From Pseudochrobactrum kiredjianiae (GTDB taxonomy: Bacteria > Pseudomonadota > Alphaproteobacteria > Rhizobiales > Rhizobiaceae): 64,000 bases of DNA. Location of the stretch: NCBI RefSeq assembly GCF_030362795.1, contig NZ_JAUCBM010000004.1, positions 1 through 64,000 on the forward strand. Direction: 5' to 3'. Below are positions 28,104-37,224 of this stretch, in pieces. Position 1 is the first letter of the stretch, and every line of letters begins with the position of its first letter. The position numbers and the translations under genes were made by a program. Under the pieces are notes generated by a model. The model saw only the letters and a list, made by a program, of their open reading frames with translations, made no database searches and was not told where the DNA came from.

Positions 28104-28145
28104 TAGAGCGACCTTTATGTGCGAAGTCTGGCACACAGCGCTCTA
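28104..28145. repeat. 42-bp palindromic intergenic repeat, copy 1
   Basis: The sequence starts TAGAGCG and ends CGCTCTA, with an inner TGTGCG/TGGCACA-like arm, forming a long imperfect hairpin. It matches the copy at 37083-37124 at 39 of 42 positions. It lies between the topA stop and its terminator. Confidence 0.85.
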
Positions 28146-28151
28146 AAGAAC

Positions 28152-28184
28152 AAAGGGCACCATATCCGTTATGGTGCCCTTTTT
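28152..28184 (+). terminator. Terminator after topA
   Basis: AAAGGGCACCAT pairs with ATGGTGCCCTTT around a short loop, followed by T residues. It is strong and separates topA from rnr. Confidence 0.93.
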
Positions 28185-28308
28185 ATTTGGTTGAACTTTG
28201 CTTTTGACCGATGTTTTCCCATTTTACTCCGGCGCAAGCAAATGTTTCCATTTTGTGCTGAAATGCTTTAAAGAGTTTTCAGGACTTTATGAAAAGTAAA
28301 TATTAAGG

Positions 28309-30708
28309 ATGACCGGATTGGCTCGCAGAATAGACCCTTCTTCTGACCGTAACAGCGGCTCAGGCACACAGAAAAACCAGAAGGGTGCAAAAAACAACAA
28401 GACCTTTTCCGGTAAAACCAAAGTGAAGCCGCTTTCAGAGGCCTATCTTCCTACCAAGGAAGATATTCTCACTTTTATCACCGAAAATCCTGACCGCGCT
28501 GCCAAGCGTGATATTGCCAAGGCGTTTAACCTTAAAGGCGATGCACGCATCTATCTCAAAGATATCCTTCGCGAGCTGGCTAATGACGGACAAGTTGAAA
28601 AGCGTGCCAAAAAGCTCTCCCGCCCGAACACTTTGCCACCGATTGCTTCGCTGACGATTACCGGCCGCGATAATGATGGCGGTCTGATTGCCCGCCCGAT
28701 CGAATGGAGTGGCGAAACGGCTGCACCACTGGTACTCCTGCGCCGTACACACAAAGATAAAGGTCCGACGGTTGGGGTCGGCGATCAGATTTTGGCGAAG
28801 ATTTTTGCCAATTCTGACAAGGGCGGCGTGCCTTATACCGGTCGCGTGATCAAAAAACTGGAAAAGCGCGATAATGCTGTGCTTGGCATTTTGCGCCAGT
28901 TGCAGAGCGGCGAATATCGTCTTGAACCGGTGAATCGCAAACAGACTGAAGTCAGCATTGATGCCGAGCATCTCAATGGTGCCAAATCCGGCGATCTGGT
29001 AGAAGTGATCCCGCATCAGAAAAGTCGTTTTGGCCTGCCGCAAGGCAAGATTGAACAGGTAATCGGTTCCATCAGCAGTGAAAAAGCGCTGTCGATGATT
29101 GCTATTCACGAATATGAAATTCCGCATATCTTCCCTGAAAAGGCCATTGAGCAGGCAGAAAACGCCAAACCTGCCACGATGAGCCATCGCGAAGACTGGC
29201 GCTCATTGCCATTGGTCACCATTGATCCGGTTGATGCCAAGGACTACGATGATGCGGTGTTTGCAGAACCGGACACAGACCCGAACAATGAAGGCGGCTT
29301 TGTCATTGTCGTCGCCATTGCGGATGTCAGCTATTATGTACCGCACGGCTCAGCGCTCGATCATGAAGCGTTGAAACGCGGCAATTCGGTCTATTTCCCT
29401 GATCGCGTGGTACCGATGTTACCGGAGCGCATTTCCAACGATCTTTGCTCGCTGCGTGAAGGTGTTGACCGCCCTGCAATGGCGGTACGTATTATTATCG
29501 GGGCAGACGGACGTAAACGGTCGCACAGCTTCCACCGTATCATGATGCGCTCGATTGCCCGCCTCGCCTACCAACAGGCGCAGGCAGCGATTGACGGCGC
29601 TCTGGACGAGAAGACCGAACGCGTCATTGATATCAGCCTGAAGCCACTGTGGAAGGCCTATGCTGCGCTTAAAAAAGCGCGTGACAAGCGCGAGCCGCTG
29701 GAACTTGATCTGCCGGAGAAGAAGCTGATCCTCGACGATCAGGGACAAGTTCTGAAAGTGGTCGTGCCTGAACGCCTTGATGCGCATAAACTCATTGAAG
29801 AGTTTATGATTCAGGCTAACGTCGCCGCCGCTGAAGTGCTGGAAGCCAAAAACCAGCCGCTGATCTATCGTATTCATGATGTCCCGTCATTAGCGAAGCA
29901 GGAATCCTTACGCGATTTCCTCAAAACACTTGAGATCAGCCTTGCCCGTGGTGCGGAACTGCGCCCGGGTCAGTTCAACGGTATTCTGTCCCGTGTCAAA
30001 GGCACAGATCACGAAGAACTGGTCAATCAGGTGGTATTGCGCTCCCAGAGTCAGGCGGAATATAACACCGAAAATATCGGTCATTTCGGGCTGAATTTGC
30101 GCCACTACGCGCATTTCACCTCGCCTATTCGCCGCTATGCCGATCTGATCGTTCATCGCGCGCTGATCCGCGCACTCAATCTTGGGCCAGATGGTCTGAG
30201 CAATGATGAAGTTGGTGAATTGCCAGCCATTGCCCAGTCGATTTCCCAGACAGAACGCCGTGCTATGCTGGCAGAACGTGAAACGACGGATCGTCTGATT
30301 GCCCATCATCTGGCCGAACAGGTTGGCAGCGAGTTTCAGGCACGCGTACAAGGTGTGACCAGAGCCGGTCTGTTTGTGACCCTTGCGACATATGGCGCCG
30401 ATGGCTTTATTCCCATTTCCACTTTGGGTCGGGAATATTATCACTATGATGAGGCCGGTCACTCGGTCGCCGGCGAACGCTCAGGCAAAGGCTATCGTCT
30501 CGGTGACAGTGTGGAGGTAAGACTGGTTGAAGCACAACCGGTTGCCGGTGCGCTACGTTTTGAAATGCTGACTGAACCGCGTTTGCTGCCTGCATCCTTG
30601 CAATCGCACCATAAAGCTACCAAATTTAGCCGTAACACGGGAAAATCCCGTAGTGGCGGTCCCGCTAAAGGCAAACCATCCCATATTTCGCGCAAAAGCA
30701 AAAGATAA
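28309..30708 (+). CDS. rnr: Ribonuclease R
   Basis: RNase R is a processive 3'-5' exoribonuclease that degrades structured RNA. The 799-residue protein has an N-terminal winged-helix region (about 45-110), cold-shock-like domains, the RNB core with DPVDAKDYDDAVFAE (catalytic Asp cluster) and SPIRRYADLIVHRALIRALN, and an S1 domain about residues 655-745. The tail is basic. The ATG at 28309 sits directly on AAGG; a TTG at 28318 with better spacing is an alternative start. It is followed closely by DUF983. Confidence 0.96.
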   Translation: MTGLARRIDPSSDRNSGSGTQKNQKGAKNNKTFSGKTKVKPLSEAYLPTKEDILTFITENPDRAAKRDIAKAFNLKGDARIYLKDILRELANDGQVEKRAKKLSRPNTLPPIASLTITGRDNDGGLIARPIEWSGETAAPLVLLRRTHKDKGPTVGVGDQILAKIFANSDKGGVPYTGRVIKKLEKRDNAVLGILRQLQSGEYRLEPVNRKQTEVSIDAEHLNGAKSGDLVEVIPHQKSRFGLPQGKIEQVIGSISSEKALSMIAIHEYEIPHIFPEKAIEQAENAKPATMSHREDWRSLPLVTIDPVDAKDYDDAVFAEPDTDPNNEGGFVIVVAIADVSYYVPHGSALDHEALKRGNSVYFPDRVVPMLPERISNDLCSLREGVDRPAMAVRIIIGADGRKRSHSFHRIMMRSIARLAYQQAQAAIDGALDEKTERVIDISLKPLWKAYAALKKARDKREPLELDLPEKKLILDDQGQVLKVVVPERLDAHKLIEEFMIQANVAAAEVLEAKNQPLIYRIHDVPSLAKQESLRDFLKTLEISLARGAELRPGQFNGILSRVKGTDHEELVNQVVLRSQSQAEYNTENIGHFGLNLRHYAHFTSPIRRYADLIVHRALIRALNLGPDGLSNDEVGELPAIAQSISQTERRAMLAERETTDRLIAHHLAEQVGSEFQARVQGVTRAGLFVTLATYGADGFIPISTLGREYYHYDEAGHSVAGERSGKGYRLGDSVEVRLVEAQPVAGALRFEMLTEPRLLPASLQSHHKATKFSRNTGKSRSGGPAKGKPSHISRKSKR

Positions 30709-30732
30709 CCCAGAACTGATGTCGGGGAGACA

Positions 30733-31188
30733 ATGATGAGCAGCGATCAGACAATATCACAGACGGAACCCCAAATTTTCGGTGGAGACACTAAAAAATC
30801 TACCCGTGTGCCGCGCCCGTTGGGGCAAGCCATGCAACGTGGTTTCCTCTGTCGCTGCCCCAATTGCAACGATGGCAAGCTGTTCCGTACATTCTTACGT
30901 CCTGTTGCCAATTGCTCCGTCTGTGATGAAGACTTTACACCGCAACGCGCGGACGATCTTCCAGCCTATCTGACTGTGCTGATTGTCGGCCATGTGGTGA
31001 TTGCGCTGTTCATGATGGTTGAAACCATGGGCGGTCTGTCGCTCTGGGGGCATCTGGCGATTTGGGGGCCGGTTACTATTCTGATGTCGCTGGCTCTGCT
31101 GCAACCAATCAAAGGCGCGACCATCGGCCTGCAATGGGCACTCTACATGCATGGCTTTGATAAAGAGAGCCAGCAGGAATATATCTGA
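30733..31188 (+). CDS. DUF983 membrane protein
   Basis: A 151-residue protein with a zinc-ribbon-like start (CRCPNCNDGKLF and CSVCDEDFTP, four paired cysteines) followed by two hydrophobic segments (LPAYLTVLIVGHVVIALFMM and WGPVTILMSLALLQP). This is the DUF983 pattern; the role is unknown. The start may be the second ATG at 30736, which suits the GGGGAGA site better. The gene after rnr, and it runs into the Nudix gene with a 5-bp gap, so all belong to one transcript. Confidence 0.9.
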   Translation: MMSSDQTISQTEPQIFGGDTKKSTRVPRPLGQAMQRGFLCRCPNCNDGKLFRTFLRPVANCSVCDEDFTPQRADDLPAYLTVLIVGHVVIALFMMVETMGGLSLWGHLAIWGPVTILMSLALLQPIKGATIGLQWALYMHGFDKESQQEYI

Positions 31189-31193
31189 CGCAA

Positions 31194-32003
31194 ATGTCTG
31201 ATCGTATTCCGGAAGACGATTTAATCGCAATGTATAACGCTGAAGATGCGGCTGCTACCCGACGTAGAAAAGCCGCATCTGGCAGCGTGATCCGTCCTAA
31301 AGACGCAGCTTCCCTCATCCTCATCGACCGTAACAGCAAAGAACCGCGCATCCTGATGGGACGACGCGCTCGCGCCATGCAGTTTATGCCGGATGTCTTT
31401 GTGTTTCCAGGCGGCGGCACCGATGCACAGGACGGCAAAATCACTGCCGCCAACCATCTCAGGCCGCAAGATGAAGAAAAACTGCTGGCAGGTCTTGGCA
31501 CTCGTGCCAGTACACAGCGCGCCCGTGCTTTAGCTATGACTGCGATCCGCGAGACCTATGAGGAAACCGGCCTGCTGCTCGGCACCCCTCACAGTGAGGC
31601 TCAGACGCACCCGTGGGATGGTTTTGCTCAGATGCAGCACTTGCCCGATTTATCGCAGCTTCGCTATGTGGCACGCGCAATTACGCCGCCCGGTCATAGC
31701 CGCCGCTATGATGCGCGATTCTTTGCCAGTTTTCTTGATGAGCTTAGTCCGGCAGTGAAAAGCTCCGGCCTCATTCCCGCTGACATCAGCCTTACAGAAT
31801 CACCGGTCTATAGTGAGCCGGAATTATCTGATTTGAAATTTGTGAGCTTTGCGGAGGCTTTTAATCTCAATATTGCAGCGATTACGCGCATTATTTTACG
31901 GGATATTGAAAAACTCCTGCTCGAAGACATGAGTTTGTCGTCTATATATCCGGTTCCGCTCTATCGTAAACGGCATGGCCGTCATGTCCGTGAGGTGATT
32001 TAA
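31194..32003 (+). CDS. Nudix hydrolase
   Basis: A 269-residue Nudix protein. The early part DVFVFPGGGTDAQDG is followed, after an insertion, by AMTAIRETYEETGLLLG, so the Nudix box (REx2EExG) is intact but separated from the glycine end by about 40 residues, as in the NUDT19/CoA-type group. It probably cleaves a nucleoside diphosphate derivative. The gene is close to DUF983 and 5 bp before the MFS gene. Confidence 0.9.
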   Translation: MSDRIPEDDLIAMYNAEDAAATRRRKAASGSVIRPKDAASLILIDRNSKEPRILMGRRARAMQFMPDVFVFPGGGTDAQDGKITAANHLRPQDEEKLLAGLGTRASTQRARALAMTAIRETYEETGLLLGTPHSEAQTHPWDGFAQMQHLPDLSQLRYVARAITPPGHSRRYDARFFASFLDELSPAVKSSGLIPADISLTESPVYSEPELSDLKFVSFAEAFNLNIAAITRIILRDIEKLLLEDMSLSSIYPVPLYRKRHGRHVREVI

Positions 32004-32008
32004 ATTAC

Positions 32009-33202
32009 ATGCAGCAAGACCATCTTCCATCTGAAGTCGCATCAGAAGTGATTCAGCCAACACAGTGGCGCTCACTCGGTGCAGCAATTGCAACAATCAG
32101 TGCCGTGGGTGCCGCAATCGGCCTTGGCATTCCACTGCTGAGTGTGCTTCTGGAAAGCCGTGGTTATTCGGCAAGTATCATCGGTGCCAATACAGCTGTC
32201 GCCGGTCTGGCCTCGCTGTTTGGTGCCGCACTTTCTGCGCGCATTGGTTCATATCTTGGCGTTGCCCGCTCTATGATGCTGATGCTGCTAATCAGTGGCC
32301 TGTCGTTCCTCGGTTTCTATCTGTTTCCGGATATCATTGCATGGTTCGCTCTGCGCGTGTCGCTGCATTTCGCCCTCACCGTGCTGTTTGTGCTGTCGGA
32401 ATATTGGGTTAACACCTCTGCCCCGCCTGCTAAGCGCGGGTTGGTGCTTGGTATTTACGCCACCTGTCTGTCGCTCGGCTTTGCCGTAGGGCCGTGGCTG
32501 TTCTCAATTATCGGCAGTGGCGGCTTTACACCTTTTGGTATCGGCATGGTGATTATTGCGCTTGCAGTCATTCCGGTCATGATTGCCAGAAAAGACAGCC
32601 CTGAATTTGAAGAAGGCGAACACGTCCCGTTTCTGCCTTATATTTTCATCGTTCCTGCGGCGACCATGGCAGTCTTTGTCTATGGCGCGGTGGAAACCGG
32701 CGGCTTTGCGTTGTTCCCTGTCTTTGGCACGCGTGTCGGTCTCAATGAGGGTGATGCGGCGCTACTGCTCACTATGGTCGGCCTTGGCAATGTGCTGATG
32801 CAGATACCGCTCGGCCTTATCTCTGACCGTATTCGTGATCGTCGCATACTCTTGCTGATTTGTGCTGTCATCGGCTTCATCGGTATGATTGCGCTGCCGT
32901 CTGTCGTCGGCAATTGGTATCTGATGGCGTTCCTGTTGCTGATCTGGGGTGGTGTGGTTGCTGGCCTTTATACCGTGGGGCTTGCACATCTTGGTTCACA
33001 ATTGCAGGGACGTGAGCTTGCTTCGGCCAACGCAGCGTTCATTTTCTGCTATGGTATCGGCATGCTGGCAGGTCCTCAGGCAGCCGGTGTCGGCATGGAT
33101 TTGATGGGCGCGAAGGGCTTCCCAATCACTTTGTCACTGTTTTTTGCAGCATTTATCATAATTTTGCTCATCAGACTGACAGTTCGTAAACAGCGGGCTT
33201 GA
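32009..33202 (+). CDS. MFS transporter
   Basis: A 397-residue inner-membrane protein with about twelve hydrophobic segments. The MFS motif in the loop between segments 2 and 3 is weak, while the mid-protein loop GLISDRIRDRRILLLI matches the repeated MFS motif A. A charged central loop (residues about 190-210, KDSPEFEEGEH) separates the two halves. The substrate is unknown. It is the last of the rnr-DUF983-Nudix-MFS group and its end overlaps a possible rpmG promoter. Confidence 0.9.
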   Translation: MQQDHLPSEVASEVIQPTQWRSLGAAIATISAVGAAIGLGIPLLSVLLESRGYSASIIGANTAVAGLASLFGAALSARIGSYLGVARSMMLMLLISGLSFLGFYLFPDIIAWFALRVSLHFALTVLFVLSEYWVNTSAPPAKRGLVLGIYATCLSLGFAVGPWLFSIIGSGGFTPFGIGMVIIALAVIPVMIARKDSPEFEEGEHVPFLPYIFIVPAATMAVFVYGAVETGGFALFPVFGTRVGLNEGDAALLLTMVGLGNVLMQIPLGLISDRIRDRRILLLICAVIGFIGMIALPSVVGNWYLMAFLLLIWGGVVAGLYTVGLAHLGSQLQGRELASANAAFIFCYGIGMLAGPQAAGVGMDLMGAKGFPITLSLFFAAFIIILLIRLTVRKQRA

Positions 33203-33226
33203 CTTTTTGGCGTGTATCCGTAGTGT
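33199..33226 (+). promoter_or_regulatory. Possible rpmG promoter
   Basis: CTTGAC-type -35 element TTGACT (33199-33204) and TAGTGT (33221-33226) are spaced by 16 bp. The -35 overlaps the MFS stop region. The match to the alphaproteobacterial CTTGAC consensus is good, but the -10 is weak, so this is tentative. Confidence 0.35.
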
Positions 33227-33303
33227 CGCGCCAAATTCCCGCACCCGGATGAGATCGCCGGAATCGCAGGCGGTTTTATTTTTTAAAAGAGCAGGATAAC
33301 GTT

Positions 33304-33471
33304 ATGGCTAAGGCTACAACAATTAAAATTAAGCTGTTGTCGACCGCTGACACAGGCTTCTTCTACGTAACCAAGAAGAACAGCCGTACAATGACGGAAA
33401 AAATGACAAAGCGTAAGTACGACCCAGTTGCTAAGGCACACGTCGAATTCAAAGAAACCAAAATCAAATAA
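33304..33471 (+). CDS. rpmG: 50S ribosomal protein L33
   Basis: A 55-residue protein, [20 protein letters not shown] then [20 protein letters not shown], which is L33 of the cysteine-free type (no CxxC pairs), so it does not bind zinc. AGGA upstream (GAGCAGGATAACGTT) serves as the ribosome binding site. A strong terminator follows. Confidence 0.97.
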   Translation: MAKATTIKIKLLSTADTGFFYVTKKNSRTMTEKMTKRKYDPVAKAHVEFKETKIK

Positions 33472-33487
33472 TTCTGGTTTCGGTTAT

Positions 33488-33521
33488 TAAAAAACCCGGG
33501 CTTTTTAGCCCGGGTTTTTTA
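33488..33521. terminator. Bidirectional terminator after rpmG
   Basis: AAAACCCGGGCT pairs with AGCCCGGGTTTT around a TTTT-like loop, with A- and T-runs on both sides. It ends rpmG and can also end the leftward VOC gene. Confidence 0.95.
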
Positions 33522-33584
33522 TTGCCTGAATGCAGACATTCTCTGATGCGTTTTGAATAAGAGCCGTGATCAGAGTGAAATTCT

Positions 33585-33980
33585 TTAAGGCACCCAATCC
33601 GACTGTTGTAAAACAATACGGTAACCGTCCGGATCTTCGAAAGTCAGCCCCTTCTTGTCCCAGTAAGGATTGAAGGAAGTCACAGGTGCAAAACCGGCAG
33701 CCTTCATACGATCCACAGCACTTTCCCACGCGTCATGATCCGGCAGGTAAAAAACCAGCAGATTATCTTGTGTTGGCGCCTTACCTGCCTGATGCTTATT
33801 GGTACGTGTAAATGCAAAGTGATAGGGCGCATTTTCCTGCCCCATAATGATTGCATCGAAACCGTCATGATCCTGAAAACGATCAAAAACAGTCAGCCCT
33901 AAGCCATCTCTATAGAAAGCAAGCAGAGCATCCAGATTATCTGTCGGTCTTACAATGCGGAACTTCGGAATAGTCATCAT
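33585..33980 (-). CDS. VOC-family protein
   Basis: A 131-residue VOC protein with KFRIVRPTDNLDALLAFYRD at the start and the C-terminal GLTFEDPDGYRIVLQQSDW, where the glutamate-like position of the fold is kept. It resembles YycE-type members. The ligand is unknown. It lies 27 bp beyond divK on the same strand and could be cotranscribed with it. Confidence 0.88.
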   Translation of the reverse strand: MMTIPKFRIVRPTDNLDALLAFYRDGLGLTVFDRFQDHDGFDAIIMGQENAPYHFAFTRTNKHQAGKAPTQDNLLVFYLPDHDAWESAVDRMKAAGFAPVTSFNPYWDKKGLTFEDPDGYRIVLQQSDWVP

Positions 33981-34007
33981 TCACCTCAATAAGGCGATGT
34001 GCTGTAA

Positions 34008-34379
34008 CTACAGATCGCCGAGATAGGATTTGATCGTCTCAATAAAGCGCGGCACGGAGATCGGCTTGGAAATATAAGCCTCACAGCCACCCTGACGAAT
34101 ACGCTCTTCGTCGCCCTTCATAGCGAAGGCTGTGACTGCAATCACCGGAATGGCTTTCAGTTCATCATCTTCTTTCAGCCATTTGGTCACTTCAAGACCG
34201 GAAACTTCCGGCAGCTGAATATCCATCAGGATCAGATCAGGATGATGAATACGCGCCAGATCCATTGCTTCCAGACCATTGCGCGTGCGAATTGTTTCAT
34301 AACCGCTGGCTTCAATCAGATCGCGGAAAAGCTTCATATTCAGCTCATTATCTTCAACGATCATTACTTTTTTGGTCAT
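34008..34379 (-). CDS. divK: Cell-cycle response regulator DivK
   Basis: DivK is a single receiver-domain regulator that controls polarity and the CckA-CtrA pathway through PleC/DivJ-type kinases. The 123-residue sequence starts [20 protein letters not shown] and has the phospho-acceptor Asp in [20 protein letters not shown], the Thr in [20 protein letters not shown] and Lys in YISKPIS, nearly identical to Caulobacter DivK. It is divergent from DUF3572. From memory pleD follows divK in Caulobacter and Brucella; it is not here, a VOC gene is. Confidence 0.97.
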   Translation of the reverse strand: MTKKVMIVEDNELNMKLFRDLIEASGYETIRTRNGLEAMDLARIHHPDLILMDIQLPEVSGLEVTKWLKEDDELKAIPVIAVTAFAMKGDEERIRQGGCEAYISKPISVPRFIETIKSYLGDL

Positions 34380-34468
34380 GAAAAATTACCTTATTATTCA
34401 GAGGGCCATCTGAATATGTCGCCACCTCTATCAGCAGCATTCCGTAGTTTTTGAGCCACGTCAATCTA

Positions 34469-34572
34469 TAGAGCATTTCCGGTTCAATCTTGTAGCAAAG
34501 GAAATGCTCTATCTAATTGTCTGGCGCGTATCTTATCCGAAAACCGTTTCACACTTTTCGGGATACGCTCTA
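34469..34572. repeat. RIME-like bipartite palindrome, copy A
   Basis: The region has two palindromes in tandem: TAGAGCATTTCC with its complement near 34469-34511, then a second one ending GGGATACGCTCTA that includes CCGAAAACCGTTTCACACTTTTCGG-like arms. The complement of the second matches the start of the element at 47090. This resembles the Rhizobium RIME/Brucella palindromic repeat type. Confidence 0.82.
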
Positions 34573-34716
34573 ATGCAAATCGCCGGATCAAGCCTGTCAA
34601 CACCGGATATCAAAAGCATAACATTGATCCGTGACCAAATTGCTCTTAAACAGCTTTCATACAGATAAAGATGCAATTACAGTTGCCAAAACGTAAAAAT
34701 CAGCAGGAAAAACAAA

Positions 34717-35016
34717 ATGTCAAAAACTATCCTGAATCAAAGTGATGCTGAAAATCTGGCCGTTGAAGCTCTGGTCTTTCTGGCTCAGCAGCCGGATTTG
34801 ATGAATCGCTTTCTGTCCCTCACCGGCATTGAAATTTCTTCGATCCGCGAAGCTGCCGGTGAACCGGCCTTCCTGACCGGTGTTTTGCAGTTCTTTCTCG
34901 CCCATGAGCCGACATTGATGCAATTTTGTGAGGCAACCGGCCACAAACCGGAAAGCATGAATCAGGCATTGCGCTTTTTGCCGAATGGCGACAGCGCCTA
35001 CGATCAATCAATGTAA
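34717..35016 (+). CDS. DUF3572 protein
   Basis: A 99-residue acidic, helical protein (NLAVEALVFLAQQPDLMNRF, FLALTGIEISSIREAAGEPA-like, FLAHEPTLMQFCEATG), the DUF3572 pattern. The function is unknown. The gene is divergent from divK and upstream of dinB; the same pairing is found in Hyphomicrobiales as I recall. Confidence 0.9.
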   Translation: MSKTILNQSDAENLAVEALVFLAQQPDLMNRFLSLTGIEISSIREAAGEPAFLTGVLQFFLAHEPTLMQFCEATGHKPESMNQALRFLPNGDSAYDQSM

Positions 35017-35130
35017 ACGGCTTGAAAAACCAGCTTGTGATTTGTGCATAAAAATCGCTGGTACAAGTGGCCATCAACCTGTATCGTGCAAATGTTCCGC
35101 ATATGTTCGGTTCACAATACAGGTTTTACG

Positions 35131-36477
35131 ATGGTCAACGGTGTTTCCGGTTATTTTGCTGAGGCTGATCCGCAGGCAGGTTTCTGCCGCGATTGCCTGA
35201 CCGTGCAGAAAAAACGCCGCACGGAACCTCGCCCACGGTGCAGCTCTTGCGGCAGTCCGCGTTTGGTGCGGCATGAAGAGCTTTATGATCTCAGCTTCGC
35301 GCATATTGATTGCGATGCTTTTTATGCTTCCATTGAAAAACGCGATAATCCTGATTTGCGTGATAAGCCGGTGATTGTTGGCGGCGGTAAGCGTGGCGTG
35401 GTTTCCACCTGCTGCTATATTGCGCGTATTCACGGCGTGCGTTCGGCTATGCCGACTTTCAAAGCTATTGAGCTATGCCCTGAGGCTATTTTCGTGCCTC
35501 CGAATATGGAGAAATACCGCATTGTCGGTCACCAGATTCGCAAAATGATGTTTGATCTCACGCCTTTGGTCGAGCCGCTCTCAATTGACGAAGCATTTTT
35601 GGATATGCGCGGTACGGACAAACTGCACCGCGCCCCGCCTGCCCTTGTGCTGGCCGAGTTTGCCCGTCGCATTGAGCAGGAAATCGGCATTACTGTTTCT
35701 GTCGGCCTGTCTTATTGTAAGTTCCTGGCCAAGCTTGCCTCTGATCTGGAAAAACCACGCGGCTTCTCGGTGATCGGAGAAAAGGAGGCGCAGGATTTTC
35801 TGAAACCTAAACCGGTCGGCATGATCTGGGGTGTTGGCAAGGCGCTGAATGCCAAACTCAATGCAGACGGCATTCAGACCATCGGGCAATTACAGCAGAT
35901 GGAGGAATCCACGCTGATGAAATCCTATGGCGTGATGGGGCAGCGGATGTATCGCCTTTCCCGTGGTATGGATACACGCACGGTGCAGCCGGAAAGCGAG
36001 ATGAAGAGCATCTCCAATGAAACCACCTTTGATATTGATATCGCCAAGGCTGAGGAACTGGTGCCGGTGCTGCGCGCCCTCTCGGAGAAAGTCGCAGGGC
36101 GATTAAAGCATGGCGACATTGCAGGCCATACAGTGGTGCTGAAGCTCAAAACCAAGGATTTCCAGAGCCGTACCCGCAATCATCGCCTGAGCGATCCTAC
36201 GCAGCTTGCAGACAAGATTTTCCGTACCGGCCTTTATATGCTGCAAAAAGAAATCGACGGCACGAAATATCGCCTGCTCGGCATTGGTGTAACCGACCTC
36301 ACTGATCCGGTGAAAGCCGATCCGCCTGATCTGGTGGATATCAAAGCAGGTAAACGCGCAGCGGCAGAAACAGCGATTGATAAGCTCCGCTCCAAATTTG
36401 GCTCAAAGACCGTAGAAACCGGCTATACATTCGGTAAAGGCAACCTCGCCCGCCCGCAAACACCTTCAGACAAGTAA
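35131..36477 (+). CDS. dinB: DNA polymerase IV with N-terminal zinc ribbon
   Basis: A translesion Y-family polymerase. I choose ATG at 35131 ([13 protein letters not shown]), giving 448 residues. A zinc ribbon (Cys19, Cys22, Cys37, Cys40) precedes the catalytic palm ([48 protein letters not shown]). Then come the thumb ([20 protein letters not shown]) and the little finger ([22 protein letters not shown]). The zinc ribbon is typical of Rhizobiales DinB. It is separate in lineage from the other Y-family gene at 11620-12879. Confidence 0.95.
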   Translation: MVNGVSGYFAEADPQAGFCRDCLTVQKKRRTEPRPRCSSCGSPRLVRHEELYDLSFAHIDCDAFYASIEKRDNPDLRDKPVIVGGGKRGVVSTCCYIARIHGVRSAMPTFKAIELCPEAIFVPPNMEKYRIVGHQIRKMMFDLTPLVEPLSIDEAFLDMRGTDKLHRAPPALVLAEFARRIEQEIGITVSVGLSYCKFLAKLASDLEKPRGFSVIGEKEAQDFLKPKPVGMIWGVGKALNAKLNADGIQTIGQLQQMEESTLMKSYGVMGQRMYRLSRGMDTRTVQPESEMKSISNETTFDIDIAKAEELVPVLRALSEKVAGRLKHGDIAGHTVVLKLKTKDFQSRTRNHRLSDPTQLADKIFRTGLYMLQKEIDGTKYRLLGIGVTDLTDPVKADPPDLVDIKAGKRAAAETAIDKLRSKFGSKTVETGYTFGKGNLARPQTPSDK

Positions 36478-36510
36478 CTGCATGCAGCTATTGATACGGA
36501 AGATAAAGCA

Positions 36511-36978
36511 ATGATCGTCAGAACTGCCCGATTGAGTGACGCTGAAGCCATGAGCCGCATTTTGACGGATATTATTGCAGTCACCCAGCGGCAGCGCCCG
36601 CATGATCAGGATTTTGTACGCGATAACTATATCAATAATCCGCATGGCATTTTATGCAGTGTAGCGGAAGATGAAAATGGCGAGGTTTTGGGATTCCAGT
36701 CGCTGATCCGCGCTGTTGAAGACAATGTATATGGTGTTACAGCCGGCTGGGGTATTATCGGCACCCATGTCAGCCCGAACGCAGCCCGTCGCGGCGTCGG
36801 CAAGGCGCTGTTCGCCGCAACAAGACTCGCAGCTGAAAATGCAGACTTGCAAAATATTGATGCAACTATCAGCGCGGATAATGCCAACGGGCTTGCCTAT
36901 TATGACTCGATTGGTTTTCAAAGCTACCGCACCGGCGACAATACAATCTGCAAGCGTTTCAGCGTTTTCTCATCGTAG
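36511..36978 (+). CDS. GNAT-family N-acetyltransferase
   Basis: A 155-residue GNAT with the acetyl-CoA region IIGTHVSPNAARRGVGKALF (about residues 84-103) and the late motif ISADNANGLAYYDSIGFQSY. It resembles phosphinothricin- or small-molecule acetyltransferases. It lies 33 bp after dinB and may be cotranscribed. The substrate is unknown. Confidence 0.87.
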   Translation: MIVRTARLSDAEAMSRILTDIIAVTQRQRPHDQDFVRDNYINNPHGILCSVAEDENGEVLGFQSLIRAVEDNVYGVTAGWGIIGTHVSPNAARRGVGKALFAATRLAAENADLQNIDATISADNANGLAYYDSIGFQSYRTGDNTICKRFSVFSS

Positions 36979-37020
36979 TTACATTCCATTTACCCACCGT
37001 TTTGTTAGCGAATAAAATGC

Positions 37021-37071
37021 TAGAGCATAATTCTCTAAATTTGAATCAGTTTAAGATGAAATTATGCTCTA
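37021..37071. repeat. TAGAGCATAATT palindromic repeat
   Basis: A 51-bp palindrome begins TAGAGCATAATT and ends AATTATGCTCTA. Its inner part includes TGAATCAGTTTAAGATG. It is of the type dispersed in Hyphomicrobiales and lies just 11 bp before the 42-bp palindrome at 37083, giving a mosaic. Confidence 0.8.
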
Positions 37072-37082
37072 GTTTTAAGTGT

Positions 37083-37124
37083 TAGAGCGACCTTTGTGTG
37101 CCAAGTCTGGCACACGGCGCTCTA
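37083..37124. repeat. 42-bp palindromic intergenic repeat, copy 2
   Basis: It matches 28104-28145 at 39 of 42 positions. The inner arms TGTGCCA/TGGCACA and outer arms TAGAGCG/CGCTCTA are perfect here, so this copy makes the better hairpin. Confidence 0.88.
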
Positions 37125-37224
37125 ATAAAAGCCATGTCATCATTTCTTCATGGAAGTGACATTTGCCTGCAACAGAGAGCAGCGAAATCTCCCTCAGAAT
37201 TTATCGTAACATTCGGGGATATCT

